A DNA stretch of 20,344 nt from an uncultured candidate division Zixibacteria bacterium (GTDB lineage Bacteria > Zixibacteria > MSB-5A5 > GN15 > FEB-12), in contig CAJVYT010000029.1 of the NCBI GenBank assembly GCA_913009765.1, positions 1 through 20,344 of the forward strand. Reading direction: 5' to 3'. Positions 7,870 to 15,037 of the stretch are shown in pieces. The translations under genes were made by a program, and so were the position numbers. The notes beneath the pieces were generated by a model. The model ran no database searches. It was given only the letters and a program-made list of their open reading frames with translations, and was not told the origin of the DNA. Within the stretch, counting starts at the first letter, position 1; every line of letters begins with the position of its first letter.

Positions 7870-9369
7870 TCACCGATGTAGTTGATATTTTTCAATTTTA
7901 GGAATAGTTGCTATGACTCGCACTCCTAATTCTTCTTCAATGTCTTCAACTCTTTTAAAAGAATTATCTAACAGTTCAAACAAAAAGACAAAAGCTCCGC
8001 CTAAAGCCAATCCTAATACAATTCCGATTAAAACGATATTACGTTTATTGGGCCATACTGGAACAAGCGGTAATTTAGCAGGCTCAATAATTTTGTATGT
8101 TGTTCTTTCTTTGGCACGTTCAGACAAAAGTCCGACTGTAGTTTCCTCTGTTTTAAAAGCATCACGATAACGCCGATAGTCATTAACTCGATTTACAAGT
8201 TCCTGAATTTCTGATTCTAACTTAGGAATTTTATTGACAGTGTCATCAATATTAGCAAGCGATTGTTTCAGCCTGCTTTTCTTTGAATTTAAAATATCTA
8301 AATGCTCACGTACAATAAAACTTCTCGCCAATATAGTCTTTTGATTTTCAGGGTAGGTAGAATATTCTTTTGCAACATTGGTTTTAATAATATTTTCAAG
8401 AAGAGAAGAATTATCATTCAAACGTATATTGACATTAATAATATTCTGATCATTCCATGTATATTTTTCCATCATATTAACATAATTTGTTATTAAACCG
8501 TCAATTGTTGTACGCAATTCGACTATCGTATCTGAAAATTTAAACTTCAATTTATCGAGATTGAATTCTTTTAGCTGCCTACTGAGAGATTTTTCTTCTT
8601 TTTTTAAATCATTCATTTCCATTTCAATATTATCAATCGTGGAAAGAATATCAATTCGGTTACTTTCCGAGGAGATATTTTCAGGAAGCTGCAGTTTTGA
8701 TAATCTGATACGGGCATTGTTTAATGAATCAATAGCAAGCTGGTAATACTGTTCTGTTTTTTGAAGCTGTACATCGTTGAACCGCTGATTATCTAAAACC
8801 TTTTGCATTTCATATTTTGTTTTTTCTGTCTCAAGAATAGTGGTTAATTGCTCAGCAATATCTCTTGCCCGAGTTGGACTGTTTGACTCTACTTTTATTT
8901 TTATTTGATCAGAACCATAAAATGTTACAGAAATTTGTTTTCGTAATTTTTCTACAAGTAAATTAAATTTAATTTGTTCAAGCGAAATAGTAGTATTGGT
9001 TTCTCGTAACTTGGCTGCTTCTCTTGATATTTCAGGATCTTCATCAATATGTAAATTTTGAATCACTTGAAATAAGTACCCCTGCGAAGTTAACTCTGTT
9101 TCAATAGCAAGAGTACGATTGCGTTGTTCTTCCCTGCTGACTCTCCGGTTCGTACCGCCTAATATTCGTTGGAGTTCTGATGATACATTTGTGGGGCGGT
9201 CAATCCACACAATAGTTGAGGATTCATATTTCGGCGTCATAAAATACGTTGCCCCATAAGCTATTCCCGTAACGATGAACATTGGAATAATTATGAGCCA
9301 TTTTCGTTTTTTTAGTATTGAGAGTATTTCTCTCACATCAAGAGATTTCACCGGTTTTGGTTTTAACAT
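7870..9369 (-). CDS. Wzz/GumC-type polysaccharide chain-length or co-polymerase protein
   Basis: A 499-residue inner-membrane protein expected to set polysaccharide chain length and to contact the outer-membrane exporter. There is a membrane segment at about residues 24-45, a long periplasmic region rich in coiled coil (about 150-410), the proline-rich PAKLPLVPVWPNKR stretch (430-443), which is typical of this family, and a second membrane segment at 444-467. The short cytoplasmic tail (DNSFKRVEDIEEELGVRVIA) has no Walker motifs, so it depends on the separate kinase at 5980-6738. It starts two bases after the export-protein stop with a very strong ribosome site (GGAGGAG, nine bases before ATG). 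Confidence 0.93.
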   Translation of the reverse strand: MLKPKPVKSLDVREILSILKKRKWLIIIPMFIVTGIAYGATYFMTPKYESSTIVWIDRPTNVSSELQRILGGTNRRVSREEQRNRTLAIETELTSQGYLFQVIQNLHIDEDPEISREAAKLRETNTTISLEQIKFNLLVEKLRKQISVTFYGSDQIKIKVESNSPTRARDIAEQLTTILETEKTKYEMQKVLDNQRFNDVQLQKTEQYYQLAIDSLNNARIRLSKLQLPENISSESNRIDILSTIDNIEMEMNDLKKEEKSLSRQLKEFNLDKLKFKFSDTIVELRTTIDGLITNYVNMMEKYTWNDQNIINVNIRLNDNSSLLENIIKTNVAKEYSTYPENQKTILARSFIVREHLDILNSKKSRLKQSLANIDDTVNKIPKLESEIQELVNRVNDYRRYRDAFKTEETTVGLLSERAKERTTYKIIEPAKLPLVPVWPNKRNIVLIGIVLGLALGGAFVFLFELLDNSFKRVEDIEEELGVRVIATIPKIEKYQLHR

Positions 9370-9370
9370 A

Positions 9371-10360
9371 CTACCGAACTCCTCCTGTGGTAGTAGTTGA
9401 GTTAGAAGATAATTGGTTATAAATAAGTACAGATGATGTAATAATGCCTAAAAATGCTGCTGCTGTCCCCAGATTAATACCCAAAAATCCGCCGCCTCTA
9501 CCATTGGGAAGTAAAAAGGTATCTTCCCTTTTTAAAATATAACGAGGAGTATTGCCGGTCCGGGAGTATTTTTCTAAATCTATTTGAATTGTTTGAGCAT
9601 AGAGACCGTCTTTGGTAATAATTCGAGCTTTTTTTAAATCAGCGTTTTCAGTCGGACCGCCTGCTAAAGCTAAGGCATCAAGAATATCAATGTTTTCTTC
9701 AAAAACCAAAGGTCCCGGAGCATTAACAGCACCAATAACATAAAATTGATTTTTTGTACCGATTTGTTGTGCAAATTCCCCTGACGGAAGATTAGCTGAT
9801 GTTCGTGGAATTTCTATTGTATCCTGTCTATTGATTTTGGGAAGTTTATCCAACGTACCATTTTCAATAGCCTTGGCAACATTCACTGTCTCAATCTTAC
9901 CGGCTTCCTTGCCCCCCCGAATTATTGTCACTCGTGATAAATCGCCGAACTCTGTTATACCTCCCCCCTCGTTAATGATTGTCCATAAATCCGGTATTAC
10001 TTCAAATGTATGTTTACCCGAAGTAACTATTTGTCCTTTGAGAAAAACATGCTGATAATTAAATTCAATAACCCGAACTACTACTTGTGAAATACGGGCA
10101 TTCAATCTCGACATTTGACGAACTATATCATTTTGTAAAGCCAATGTTGTTTTGCCGGCAGCATCTATTTCGCCAATAATGTCGATAGTAACCTGACCAT
10201 TTTCAGCAACTCGAACATTCGTATTCAGAGTGGCATCCTGCCAAAAACGCACTTCTAAAATATCTCCGGCACCTATTTTATATTCCTGGGCATTTATTGC
10301 TGTTTGTAACAGCAATAACAAAGATACTGCTAATAGTGAAATATTGAAAATCCTTTTCAT
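9371..10360 (-). CDS. Wza-like polysaccharide export protein (Poly_export plus SLBB domains)
   Basis: A 329-residue exported protein that should form or line the outer-membrane channel for polysaccharide. The ATG at 10360 (MKRIFNISLLAVSLLLLLQ) gives a clean signal peptide ending near residue 24 (INA|QEYK), with AAGGG upstream. The alternative ATG at 10402 lacks a ribosome site and would hide the signal. After the signal comes the Poly_export domain (YKIGAGDILEVRFWQ, to about 110), then two SLBB domains (VFLKGQIVTSGKHTFEV; FYVIGAVNAPGPLVFEE), each with a GG-I/P-T/E core. There is no lipobox cysteine, unlike many Wza proteins. A hydrophobic stretch at about 292-317 may be the membrane-crossing C-terminal helix. 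It is the first gene of the operon. Confidence 0.92.
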   Translation of the reverse strand: MKRIFNISLLAVSLLLLLQTAINAQEYKIGAGDILEVRFWQDATLNTNVRVAENGQVTIDIIGEIDAAGKTTLALQNDIVRQMSRLNARISQVVVRVIEFNYQHVFLKGQIVTSGKHTFEVIPDLWTIINEGGGITEFGDLSRVTIIRGGKEAGKIETVNVAKAIENGTLDKLPKINRQDTIEIPRTSANLPSGEFAQQIGTKNQFYVIGAVNAPGPLVFEENIDILDALALAGGPTENADLKKARIITKDGLYAQTIQIDLEKYSRTGNTPRYILKREDTFLLPNGRGGGFLGINLGTAAAFLGIITSSVLIYNQLSSNSTTTTGGVR

Positions 10361-10435
10361 AAAAACCCTTATGGAGTAATGTTTTCCCTTATACGATTCC
10401 ATACAGCTAAAATCGGCATTTAATATTATTAATTT

Positions 10436-10464
10436 AATATAATCTCCCCTAACTGACCTGTAAA
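10436..10464 (-). promoter_or_regulatory. Sigma70-like promoter of the polysaccharide operon
   Basis: On the minus strand TTTACA (10459-10464) and TATATT (10436-10441) are spaced by exactly 17 bases, and each matches consensus at five of six positions. It lies in the 132-base gap after the diguanylate cyclase gene, with about 70 bases of leader before the exporter ATG at 10360. This is the best promoter-like match that I found in the window. Confidence 0.5.
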
Positions 10465-10492
10465 GTTTAAAACTCGATTTGATGTGACAATA

Positions 10493-12133
10493 TTATTCAG
10501 TTTGGACCGAAGAAGAAGCTAACAAAGCTCTATTTCTGCCGGATTCTTTTGCTTTTAAAAGAGCCATATCAGCAGCATACAGCAGCTTTTTACAGTTTTC
10601 AGCATGATCAGGGTAGATTGAAACTCCCATAGATATAGTACAAGAGATAGACTTCTTTGCTTGTTCCAAACCAAATGTAGCAGTTACAATCTTTTCTTGA
10701 AGTCTTTTCACAAATTTCATACAAGTGTCTTTGTCAGCCTCCGGCATAATAATACAAAATTCGTCGCCGCCGTATCTTGCCACAACATCAATAGTACGAA
10801 CAGAGGTTTTTAAAATCTTCCCAATCTGCCTGATTATCGCATCACCTGCTTGATGACCATACGTGTCATTTATCTTTTTCAACTCATCTATGTCAAAAAT
10901 TATTAGAGCGAGTTTACGGTTATACCGTTCAGCTCTATTGAGTTCTTCATGCATTCGCTTATAAAAATAACGTCGATTAGCAAGCGTTGTAAGATTATCT
11001 GTATAAGACAATTCCTCAAGAGATTCCAACTCTTCAACATTTTCAAAAATATCAATAAGATATTTTTTATACATATCTATTCTTTGATTAATTTCTGCCG
11101 ACTCTCCATTTTGTTTCCACGCAAGCAAACCTTTTCTTTTACTGGAAAGAGGGAAAGATGTAACAAAATTGATATTGTTATTCTTTAAGTTTTCCATCCA
11201 TAATAATTTGTCGGAAGTTTTATATGATAGCTCTTCTATGGATAAAATTGCTTTTACATCTATCATATCAGTAAGAGTATGCAGTTCAGAACTGTTTGGG
11301 TTAGGTAAATTAGTCGGCTGCTTTCCGGCATACAACAACTCCGTAGAACTGAGATCCTTTGTATCATAGATAAAGATAAGATTTTCAACTTGAGATGTTT
11401 CGAGAAGCGAATTTATAATTTGTGGAATGATAGCATCGGTCTTTTTATGCTTGATCAAGTTCAATACACGTTCTACCTGACGGTCTCCCTCGATAACATG
11501 AGTTGATATTTTTGTATCATGTATCCGTTGATACAACTGCTCAAGCTTTGACTCATGCCACTTAATATGATAAGCAGCCGCTAAAGACTGAGCTAACTGA
11601 GCAATAACCAAATTAAATGAATCGGCGTTAGTTGCTTTATTACTTTTTATTATATAAAATCCGTAGAGATTGTCTCTCCAAAACAGAGGAAAAAACTTAT
11701 CCATCTGAAAGTTTTCAATTTTTTTAATAAATGTATTGGTCAAAAACTTTTTTATAAGAGAGATATCTCGCGGGAAAAAATCTTGTTTTAATACGTTCAT
11801 CAGTTCCGCAGAATAGTCAATTTTAAAATCAATTCGGTTAAAAGATTTAATACCATGATAATAATTCAGTTCCAGCATGCCTCTTTTTTTACGCAGGAAA
11901 ATAATATACTCGATTTCAAATGTGCTTTTTAAAATATCAGAAAATTGTCTGGCAACAGCAGAAATAGAACCGTCTAAGGAGTTTTTTTGCATAAAATCAG
12001 TTAGTTCATGCATTGATAATTCTCGAATAAATGCTGCTCGATTTTTTTCGCTCTTGATTCTTCTATAGAGTAAAACTGCAAGAATTCCAACACACAAGAG
12101 AAGCATCAGTATCAATGAAAATTCGACGGTCAT
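10493..12133 (-). CDS. Membrane-anchored GGDEF diguanylate cyclase with GAF-like sensor regions
   Basis: A 546-residue protein that should make cyclic di-GMP from two GTP. It has one N-terminal membrane segment (about residues 5-23), two alpha/beta sensor-like regions (about 45-190 and 220-365) that look like GAF domains but are weakly conserved, and a C-terminal GGDEF domain (about 375-540). The active site is intact: FDID (413-416, metal), KKIND (419-423) and GGDEF (455-459). RTID (446-449) lies five residues before GGDEF, the position of the inhibitory I-site (RxxD), so product inhibition is expected. It follows the STAS gene with a good ribosome site (GAGGAA, about eight bases before ATG) and is the last gene before the polysaccharide operon. 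Control of that operon's product by c-di-GMP is inferred. Confidence 0.93.
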   Translation of the reverse strand: MTVEFSLILMLLLCVGILAVLLYRRIKSEKNRAAFIRELSMHELTDFMQKNSLDGSISAVARQFSDILKSTFEIEYIIFLRKKRGMLELNYYHGIKSFNRIDFKIDYSAELMNVLKQDFFPRDISLIKKFLTNTFIKKIENFQMDKFFPLFWRDNLYGFYIIKSNKATNADSFNLVIAQLAQSLAAAYHIKWHESKLEQLYQRIHDTKISTHVIEGDRQVERVLNLIKHKKTDAIIPQIINSLLETSQVENLIFIYDTKDLSSTELLYAGKQPTNLPNPNSSELHTLTDMIDVKAILSIEELSYKTSDKLLWMENLKNNNINFVTSFPLSSKRKGLLAWKQNGESAEINQRIDMYKKYLIDIFENVEELESLEELSYTDNLTTLANRRYFYKRMHEELNRAERYNRKLALIIFDIDELKKINDTYGHQAGDAIIRQIGKILKTSVRTIDVVARYGGDEFCIIMPEADKDTCMKFVKRLQEKIVTATFGLEQAKKSISCTISMGVSIYPDHAENCKKLLYAADMALLKAKESGRNRALLASSSVQTE

Positions 12134-12211
12134 ACTTTGATTCCTCTGTATTTGATATTAAAACTATCTAGTAAAATATAAGGTTTAAAGTGAAACTGTC
12201 AACTAAAACCA

Positions 12212-12499
12212 TTAATAGAATTTTCGTCCGTACCTAAAACGTGACCTGCGTCGAAGCAGTTTATTTCTTTTGAGGATAATAAAAACTCTCCACCAACCTG
12301 CCTGTAAAGAATCACTGGCTAAATTGATTTCATACGTAATCTCTCCGATTGATGCAAAGGGATCATTTTTTACTACTTTTAGAACAGAAGATTCTAATGA
12401 ATCATTTTCTGTGATTTTTCTCTCTTGGAATATCTTTACTGAATTATGAGGTTCGGAAGGTTTTGCTTCTGAGACAATCAGATTAGTTATCGTTGGTCT
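12212..12499 (-). CDS. 95-codon open frame, probable -1 frameshift extension of the STAS gene
   Basis: This fills most of the gap between the STAS stop and the cyclase gene. It is open for 95 codons in the -1 frame relative to STAS and ends with TAA at 12212-12214. It holds no ATG, GTG or TTG, and a TAA in the same frame (12512-12514) lies just before the A-run, so it could be translated only by slipping from the STAS frame on that run. By hand count GC is about 41, 39 and 26 percent at codon positions 1, 2 and 3, the order expected for real coding DNA in an AT-rich genome. The product starts RPTITNLIVSEAKPSEPHNS, is polar in the middle, and ends with a hydrophobic then very basic part (GWWRVFIILKRN, LLRRRSRFRYGRK). 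I recognise no domain. A genuine indel or assembly error in the A-run would give the same picture. Confidence 0.55.
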   Translation of the reverse strand, partial: RPTITNLIVSEAKPSEPHNSVKIFQERKITENDSLESSVLKVVKNDPFASIGEITYEINLASDSLQAGWWRVFIILKRNKLLRRRSRFRYGRKFY

Positions 12500-12879
12500 T
12501 TTTTTTTTACTTTATCAGAAAAGTCAGTATCGCCGAAACCTTCCCGAGCATCTTCTAAAGACGCATACGCCTGTAAAACATTGTCAAATTCAAGAAGTTC
12601 GTAAATTTCAGAAACATTGGCAATCATATTTGCAAGTTTCAAATCGCCGCCATTTTCATGCATATCTTTGATATGAGAGATAAAAATCCCCCATCCAGCC
12701 GAAGAGATATAATCTACTCCTGCTAAATCGACAATCACTTTAAAACGGTCTCTCTTTAAGAGAGATTCGATAACTTCCTCAAGTTCTGAAGCAGTTAGAG
12801 TATCAATAACTCCGTCGACCCGAATTTCGGAAATGTCTTTTGTGCTGTTTTCTTTTAATGATATTGCAATACTATCCAT
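12487..12879 (-). CDS. STAS-domain anti-anti-sigma factor (RsbV/SpoIIAA family)
   Basis: A 130-residue STAS protein, the phosphorylatable switch in partner-switching systems: unphosphorylated it binds the kinase/anti-sigma partner. The core VDLAGVDYISSAGWGIFISH (about residues 50-69) holds the expected phospho-serine (Ser60, or Ser59) in SSAGWG, in place of the more usual DSSGLG. The domain ends at about 110, and the rest (GFGDTDFSDKVKKKDQR) is a polar tail. The gene lies 64 bases after the PP2C/kinase gene, with AGGAA about seven bases before ATG. Its last codons contain a run of ten A (12499-12508), after which a -1 frame stays open for 95 more codons. The annotated stop may therefore be one of two ends. 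Confidence 0.93.
   Translation of the reverse strand: MDSIAISLKENSTKDISEIRVDGVIDTLTASELEEVIESLLKRDRFKVIVDLAGVDYISSAGWGIFISHIKDMHENGGDLKLANMIANVSEIYELLEFDNVLQAYASLEDAREGFGDTDFSDKVKKKDQR
12499..12508 (-). promoter_or_regulatory. A10 slippery run, candidate -1 frameshift or transcriptional slippage site
   Basis: Ten A residues on the coding strand read as GTA AAA AAA AAA GAC near the end of the STAS gene. Runs of nine or more A are known to cause RNA polymerase slippage, and A AAA AAA is a classic -1 ribosomal slippery heptamer. The run falls within the short overlap between the -1 frame stop at 12512-12514 and the zero-frame stop at 12487-12489. No upstream Shine-Dalgarno stimulator or strong downstream stem is evident, which favours transcriptional slippage over dnaX-like frameshifting. 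Confidence 0.5.
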
Positions 12880-12943
12880 GAACTATTCCTATTTACATAT
12901 CTAACAGGATATATCTTTTCCATGAAATTGGCAAGTGAATTTT

Positions 12944-14995
12944 TTAATGGTTCTCTGAATCAGAAAAATCAGCATTGATATTTTTCATATGTAGGCTGCT
13001 GCTGTTTTCTTTTGTATCTTCTGTTGAAGCTTTTATAGTTTTCTGCTTATTTTTTGCAACGATAAAACTAATATCATCAACTGCTTTATTAAAACCGGTG
13101 TAGTCATCAATCGCATCAATAATTTTATCCGTAAGTTCTGTCATTGATATAGCTGTATCGTTTACAATTGTAAAAATTAAATCTTTTAAACGTTCAATTC
13201 CAAAGAGGTTACCTTCCCTATTCGGTGCTTCAGTTATTCCGTCAGTAAAAACAATAAAACAGTCATTATCCTGCATTATTCGTTTTTCTTCAATAATTGA
13301 ATTTTCAAACTTATCATCTTCCCTTGTCGGAAGCCCAACCGGCATCCCTTTTGGATTTAATTCTTCAATCTTATTTAATGAATAATTAAAATACACCATA
13401 GGATTATGCCCTGCTGAAACATATTGAATTGAGTTGTCAGTACTGTCATACATCAAGAGAAAAACTGTAACAAACATACCCGGAGGAATATTTTTTTTCA
13501 TATAATCATTTACTGAGACAATAATCTTTTTTGGGAAAAGCATCTGCTTCACATATATTTGTATGACCGTGCGAAGCATTGACATAACAAGTGAAGCCGG
13601 CACTCCTTTACCGGAGACATCAGCAACCACCATACAATATTTAGAATCAGTAACTTTAAACACATCATACAAATCACCACCAACCATTGAAGCCGCTCTA
13701 TAAAATGTCTCAACATCTAAATTTGATATTACCGGTAGTTTGTGAGGTAAAAGTGTTTTTTGAATCTGTGAGGCTACTTCGATTTCTTTTGCCATTTTTT
13801 CTCTGGCAGCAATATTTTTTCTGTCTTGAGACAAACGGGTTATCATTTGATTAAATGCTTTAGAAATCTCAAAAAACTCTTCAGCACCTTCAAGTGGAAG
13901 TTCCGTTTCTAAATCACCTGATGTAAACCGTCGAATACGATGTGTTATTTTCAGAATAGGACTTACAAAATAATCCGACAAAAGATAAATTCCTACAACA
14001 CCAAACAGAAGTAATATTACGGATAATATAATTATTTGCTTTCGAGCTTTGGCAAGTTGGTAGTAAATACTTTCAGTGGAGTATACAATATGAACTTTCC
14101 CGATAATCTTGTGTCCTAATTCAACAGGAACAACGAGATATTCAACTTTTTCATTATTTACAAGATACGGTTGTGGAGTATTGTATTTGTCACCAAGAAT
14201 ACCTTTAGGAACTTTATATTTTTTCCTAATATTTAAAATATCATCAGAATGTGCCCGAATCATTTTATTTGCATCTGTTAACACAACTAATCGGAGTTCA
14301 GGGTTGGCAAGTGTATAGCTGACAATCAACTCATCAAACTCAACATCTGACCGGTTGTTTATAAGGTACCCTGCTGATTGAGCTGCAATGGTAGTCCCTA
14401 ATGCTTGGACAGTTTCATGTTTATGACGATACATACCGGCAGAGATTTCATGGTCGAAATAATATATTGAGCCTCCTATAATCATTGATACTATAATAAA
14501 AGTCCAAAATGAAAACTTAAACCTAAGAGTCAGCATCCGCCTGAGAAACGGTCTCCCCTTTTGTTTATCTTCATGAATTCGCTTTATCATCCGCAGTTCA
14601 TTAAAGCTGGCAGTCGATATATATTCCACTGAATCCATAATTTTTTGAATCATGTAAAAGCCCAACCCGCCTTTTCGTCCTGATTCTACTAATTTCTGTA
14701 AATCTACTTTTCCTGAATTATCTGGCTGAAAAGACCTTCCATAGTCAATTAAAGAAAAAACAACCATCTTTTTATATATAACAATCCGTACCCGCATAAG
14801 ACCTTTTTCATACAGGTAAGCATGACGAATTATGTTAGTAGCTCCCTCTTCAATGGCAAGCAGTACCGCTGCTATATCTTTTTTGCTCATTGATGCGGCA
14901 ACACAGCTTTCTCTTACCGTTCTCTGAATACTGTCTAAGTATTTTTCTTCGGCTTTAAATTCTGCGTTGATTTCTTTTATCGGTCGCCTAAACAT
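12944..14995 (-). CDS. Membrane PP2C (RsbU/SpoIIE-type) phosphatase fused to N-terminal RsbW-like ATPase domain
   Basis: A 683-residue protein carrying both arms of a partner switch. Residues 1-140 are an RsbW-like GHKL kinase: N box EEGATNIIRHAY (49-60), G1 box DYGRSF (84-89) and G2 box GGLGFYM (109-115). Then come a membrane segment (about 159-180), a 140-residue periplasmic sensor region, a second membrane segment (about 320-340), HAMP (341-393) and a PP2C phosphatase (403-648) with metal-binding motifs GGDLYDV (439-445), ADVSGKG (458-464), FTDGITEA (583-590) and DDISFIV (640-646). The likely substrate is the STAS protein encoded 64 bases downstream: the N-terminal domain could phosphorylate it and the PP2C domain dephosphorylate it. 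A polar tail of about 35 residues follows. The ribosome site GAGAGG is close to the ATG. Confidence 0.92.
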   Translation of the reverse strand: MFRRPIKEINAEFKAEEKYLDSIQRTVRESCVAASMSKKDIAAVLLAIEEGATNIIRHAYLYEKGLMRVRIVIYKKMVVFSLIDYGRSFQPDNSGKVDLQKLVESGRKGGLGFYMIQKIMDSVEYISTASFNELRMIKRIHEDKQKGRPFLRRMLTLRFKFSFWTFIIVSMIIGGSIYYFDHEISAGMYRHKHETVQALGTTIAAQSAGYLINNRSDVEFDELIVSYTLANPELRLVVLTDANKMIRAHSDDILNIRKKYKVPKGILGDKYNTPQPYLVNNEKVEYLVVPVELGHKIIGKVHIVYSTESIYYQLAKARKQIIILSVILLLFGVVGIYLLSDYFVSPILKITHRIRRFTSGDLETELPLEGAEEFFEISKAFNQMITRLSQDRKNIAAREKMAKEIEVASQIQKTLLPHKLPVISNLDVETFYRAASMVGGDLYDVFKVTDSKYCMVVADVSGKGVPASLVMSMLRTVIQIYVKQMLFPKKIIVSVNDYMKKNIPPGMFVTVFLLMYDSTDNSIQYVSAGHNPMVYFNYSLNKIEELNPKGMPVGLPTREDDKFENSIIEEKRIMQDNDCFIVFTDGITEAPNREGNLFGIERLKDLIFTIVNDTAISMTELTDKIIDAIDDYTGFNKAVDDISFIVAKNKQKTIKASTEDTKENSSSLHMKNINADFSDSENH

Positions 14996-15037
14996 TACCC
15001 TCTCAGAGCTATGTTAAAATTATGTGTGTAATTACAT

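Noticed and set aside
7866..7895. TTG start giving a 381-residue TPR protein
   Set aside because: TTG with a 26-base overlap is less likely than the ATG at 7865 with GGTGA before it.
10464..10474. Inverted repeat AGTTTAAAACT after the cyclase gene as a terminator
   Set aside because: The stem is five AT-rich pairs with a one-base loop and no T tract, and it overlaps the -35 of the better-supported promoter.
15027..15036. Perfect 10-base palindrome TGTAATTACA before the PP2C/kinase gene
   Set aside because: It lies in a suitable intergenic spot, but short AT-rich palindromes are common by chance here and no second copy was seen near a related gene.
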